From Nocardioides pantholopis (GTDB lineage: Bacteria > Actinomycetota > Actinomycetes > Propionibacteriales > Nocardioidaceae), in NCBI RefSeq assembly GCF_003710085.1, contig NZ_CP033324.1, positions 2,551,501 to 2,615,500 on the forward strand: a DNA stretch of 64,000 bases. The letters run 5' to 3'. This document shows positions 61,389 through 64,000 of the stretch, in pieces. The notes below the pieces were generated by a model. It was given only the letters and a program-made list of their open reading frames with translations. It searched no databases and was not told the origin of the DNA. How positions within the stretch are numbered: position 1 is the first letter of the stretch; each line of letters starts with the position of its first letter. The translations under genes were made by a program, and so were the position numbers.

Positions 61389-62653
61389 TGTGGCGCCACC
61401 GGATCAAGCCGCGTCCTGACTGGGAGCGGATCGTCACCGAGCAGGGGCTCGTCTTCCCCGTCACCGAGCTGCCCGACGGGACCAAGCGGCCGTACTGGAA
61501 CGAGTCGGCCTGGTATGAGTTCACCGGCGACGAGGTCAACACGCTGGAGGCCGCCACCGAGGAGCTGTGGGCGATGTGCCTCGACGCGGCCGGCCACATG
61601 GCGGCCACGATGACCGACCAGCGCCTGGGCCTCCCGGCGGGCACGATGGAGGTCGTTCAGCGGTCCATCGGCCGCCAGGACCCCTCGCTCTACTCCCGCT
61701 TCGACCTCGTCTACGGCGCCGACGGGACGATCAAGATGCTCGAGATCAACGGCGACACCCCGACCGGGCTCGTCGAGGCCGGCGTCGTCCAGTGGCGCTG
61801 GCTCGAGGACCGGCTGCCCGAGCTCGACCAGTGGAACAGCGTCCACGAGCGGCTCGTCGCCGGCTGGCAACGGCTGCGCACCTCCGGGGCCACCACCGGC
61901 AACGAGCTGCACTTCTTCTACGACCTCGGCGAGGGCGAGAGCTACGACGACGGCGAGATGGAGATGACCGCGCACTACCTGATGGACACCGCGGTCCAGG
62001 CGGGGTTCGCCACGATGGCGCACCCGATGGCCGAGGTCGGCTGGAACCCCGACGCCCGCGAGTTCCGCGACGTCAACGACTACCCCGTCCGCAACGCCTT
62101 CAAGCTCTACGCCTGGGAGGAGATGCTCGGCGAGGCCTTCGGACGGCACCTCGTCGAGCAGCGCGAGGCGCGCCCGGTGAACTGGTTCGAGCCGGCCTGG
62201 AAGGCGATGCTCTCCACCAAGGCGCTGCTGCCGGTGCTGTGGGAGCGCAACCCCGGCCACCCGCTGCTGCTGCCGGCGTACTTCGACTCCCCCGGCGACC
62301 TGGAGAACTGGGTCGCCAAGCCGCTGCACGGCCGCGAGGGCGACAACATCCGCATCCACCTCGCCGACGCCCTCGAGGACCTGGTCATGCCCGGGGCGTA
62401 CGGCACCGAGGGGTTCGTCTACCAGGCCTACACCGAGCTGCCGGTCTTCGACGGCAACCACGTCGTGCTGGGCTCGTGGGTCATCGACAACGAGGCCGCC
62501 GGGATGCTGGTGCGCGAGTCCGACGGACCCGTGACCGACTACTACGGCCGGGTCTGCCCGCACGTCATCTCCGACGCGCTCTCGCCCGACGACGCGCAGC
62601 GGCTGGCGTGGCTGGCCGAGCGGGTCGGCCCGAACGCGCCGTCGGTCCGGTAG
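61388..62653 (+). CDS. Glutathionylspermidine-synthase-like ATP-grasp ligase (YgiC/YjfC type)
   Basis: 421 residues, the synthetase domain only, without an amidase domain. ATP-grasp and family motifs: MLEINGDTPTGLVEAGVVQW, EPAWKAMLSTKALLPVLW, HPLLLPAYFDSP, WVAKPLHGREGDNI with the ATP-binding Lys, and EGFVYQAYTELPVFDGNHVVLGSW. Members form an amide bond between a peptide carboxylate and an amine. Glutathione itself is unlikely in actinobacteria, so the true acceptor and donor are unknown. It is the last gene of a tightly overlapping four-gene unit. Confidence 0.9.
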   Translation: MWRHRIKPRPDWERIVTEQGLVFPVTELPDGTKRPYWNESAWYEFTGDEVNTLEAATEELWAMCLDAAGHMAATMTDQRLGLPAGTMEVVQRSIGRQDPSLYSRFDLVYGADGTIKMLEINGDTPTGLVEAGVVQWRWLEDRLPELDQWNSVHERLVAGWQRLRTSGATTGNELHFFYDLGEGESYDDGEMEMTAHYLMDTAVQAGFATMAHPMAEVGWNPDAREFRDVNDYPVRNAFKLYAWEEMLGEAFGRHLVEQREARPVNWFEPAWKAMLSTKALLPVLWERNPGHPLLLPAYFDSPGDLENWVAKPLHGREGDNIRIHLADALEDLVMPGAYGTEGFVYQAYTELPVFDGNHVVLGSWVIDNEAAGMLVRESDGPVTDYYGRVCPHVISDALSPDDAQRLAWLAERVGPNAPSVR

Positions 62654-62693
62654 CGGTCACCGGCGGGACGCCGAGGGCCCGGGCGCGAGCCGG

Positions 62694-63230
62694 TCAGCGG
62701 CGTCCGTAGCCGAGGAGGACGCAGCCGGTGCTGGAGCGCGCCGTCTTGACCAGGTGGAGGCGACGCAGGTCGGCGGTGTCCGTGAACAGCCGCCGCCCCG
62801 AGCCGGCGACCGTGGGCACGACGACCAGCTCGAGCCGGTCGACGAGGTCGGCCGCGAGGAGGTCCTGGGCGAGCCCGATGCTGCCGTGGACGCCGATGTC
62901 ACGTCCCGCACCGTGCCTGAGCCGCTCCACGTACGGGACGAGCGGGGCGTCCGCCACCACGCTTGTGGACCAGGGCCGGTCCGGCCGACTGGAGGTGAAG
63001 ACGTGCTTGGTCGTGCCGTTGATGAAGTCGGCGAACGGCTGGACCTGGGCGGTGGGCCAGTAGCCGGCCCAGTAGTCGTAGGTCCCGCGACCGAGCAGGA
63101 CGTCGTCCTGGGTGGCGATCACGCCGGCGAGGTTCTCGAAGACCCCGTCGTCCGCCTCGAACATCCAGTTCCCGGGCTCCTCGGCGACGCCGTCCAGGGA
63201 CAACAGCGTGTAGAGCACGACCTCGCGCAC
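62694..63230 (-). CDS. Dihydrofolate-reductase-family (RibD C-terminal-like) protein
   Basis: 178 residues. LYTLLSLDGVAEEPGNWMFE, VIATQDDVLLGRGTYDYWAGYWP, KHVFTSSRPDRP, DIGVHGSIGLAQDLLAADLVDRLELVVVP and GSGRRLF are all family features. It is a predicted NADPH-dependent reductase; the substrate is unknown. GTG at 63230 has GAAGGAGG 7 bases upstream. It is the intact counterpart of the fragments at 54195-54670. Confidence 0.9.
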   Translation of the reverse strand: MREVVLYTLLSLDGVAEEPGNWMFEADDGVFENLAGVIATQDDVLLGRGTYDYWAGYWPTAQVQPFADFINGTTKHVFTSSRPDRPWSTSVVADAPLVPYVERLRHGAGRDIGVHGSIGLAQDLLAADLVDRLELVVVPTVAGSGRRLFTDTADLRRLHLVKTARSSTGCVLLGYGRR

Positions 63231-63256
63231 GGTGGGCCTCCTTCTCCGTCGCGGAC

Positions 63257-64000
63257 CTAGGGCCCGCGCCGCGCGGTTCCGAGGGCCAGGATCCAGACGG
63301 CCGCGACGCCGATGGCGGCCAGCCCGACGCCGTACGCCGCCGCAGCGGGTCCCGAGGAGAGGTCCTCGCCGTACCGGGCCAGCGCCACCGCCTGGAGGAC
63401 CACGAAGGTCACGCCCGTGAAGCCGACCGGACGGACGGCGAGGACATCGTCGATGAGCCCGGCGTGCCCGGCCGCCCAGCCGAGCCCGACCAGCCAGGCT
63501 CCGACAGCGCGCGCGGTGAGCGGGGTGAGCGGCCACGACCACAGTGTCGAGGCGGTGTCGGGCGCCACCAGGAGCACCACCCCGGTCCCGACCAGGACCA
63601 CCCCGAGAACGAGCAGGAGGGACCGCAGCGGCACCGGCAGCCGACGTCCCGGCGCGGCCCCGGCCCCGGTCCGGGCCCGCCTCAGCTCGACCACCCCGAC
63701 CACCGACAGCGCCACCGGGACCAGCAGGTAGATCGCCAGCCAGCCCCAGGTGATGGCCCGCGCGCCGGCCGGGTGCTCGGCGCCGAGGTGGAACCTGTCG
63801 AGGTGCACCAGCGTCACGACCAGCGTGAGGGTCGTGAACACCAGCACGCTGCCCACCGCCACCCGTGCCCGGTGCCAGTCCGCGGCGCGGGCGCCGGCGA
63901 CCTCCAGCACCGCGCTGGACCAGTACGCGGCGCCGAGGAACACCGCCGTCATCGGGGGCGCGATGGTCCAGGCGAACCAGTCGGCCGTGCGCTCGGGGAA
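63257..64000 (-). CDS. Integral membrane protein (5' partial)
   Basis: At least 247 residues in the window. The first in-frame ATG is at 63952, but the 16 codons before it (RTADWFAWTIAPP) read like protein, so the gene continues past the window edge. Six or more hydrophobic helices, including YWSSAVLEVAGARAADWHRARV and LVGLGWAAGHAGLIDDVLAVRP. No catalytic motif or family was recognised. Confidence 0.72.
   Translation of the reverse strand, partial: FPERTADWFAWTIAPPMTAVFLGAAYWSSAVLEVAGARAADWHRARVAVGSVLVFTTLTLVVTLVHLDRFHLGAEHPAGARAITWGWLAIYLLVPVALSVVGVVELRRARTGAGAAPGRRLPVPLRSLLLVLGVVLVGTGVVLLVAPDTASTLWSWPLTPLTARAVGAWLVGLGWAAGHAGLIDDVLAVRPVGFTGVTFVVLQAVALARYGEDLSSGPAAAAYGVGLAAIGVAAVWILALGTARRGP

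Overview
The window is high-GC actinobacterial DNA. Gene content (malate:quinone oxidoreductase, GAF-ANTAR regulator, SARP regulator, glnA/glnE pair, mycothiol-era arsenate reductase with ACR3, GTG and leaderless starts, TGGTCGAGCC-type intergenic repeats) fits a Nocardioidaceae-like organism, probably Nocardioides or a near relative. That placement is inference; no 16S gene is present.

Layout. 1-10.8 kb: a fused two-domain acyl-CoA dehydrogenase (+) meets an eight-gene minus-strand catabolic operon (enoyl-CoA hydratase, Zn alcohol dehydrogenase, acyl-CoA dehydrogenase, acyl-CoA synthetase, SDR, fused 2-oxoacid dehydrogenase E1, a lipoyl-less degenerate E2-like protein, TetR). Most junctions overlap by 4 bp. 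An AT-rich direct repeat in front of the first gene is a likely operator. 11-27 kb: GAF-ANTAR regulator, hydrolase, stand-alone cytochrome oxidase subunit I with an extra C-terminal helix, a MbcA/ParS-like protein, an amino-acid ABC importer with fused binding protein and permease, mqo, an orphan LuxR regulator, a hemerythrin, a manganese module (exporter-like permease plus Mn catalase), SARP, FliA-like sigma factor, PspC protein and a 5'-3' exonuclease.

27-30.5 kb: a compact fibre-type secretion module with a TasA/CalY-like protein, SipW-type signal peptidase, an Hpt-like protein lacking its histidine, an OmpR-type regulator and a second secreted protein. Phased CAAG/CTTG repeats precede both secreted-protein genes. 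30.5-45 kb: mainly housekeeping (glnE, glnA, nadE, panB, map, VWA protein, rnpB).

45-55 kb: a plastic region on both sides of prfC. It holds a complete arsenic cluster (arsR-acr3-arsC and divergent arsO, with three 6-4-6 operator-like dyads), a permuted NlpC/P60-like protein, a frameshifted methyltransferase, an HNH endonuclease remnant, a near-perfect SoxR box in front of a broken ORF, and two decayed dihydrofolate-reductase-family fragments. 55-64 kb: recQ, a secreted beta-propeller protein, a ceramidase-like membrane protein, then a tightly coupled four-gene operon: APC permease, YgiB-like lipoprotein, DUF350 membrane protein, glutathionylspermidine-synthase-like ATP-grasp ligase. The last is the most intriguing system here, because actinobacteria generally use mycothiol rather than glutathione. 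The window ends in a dihydrofolate-reductase-family gene and a partial membrane protein.
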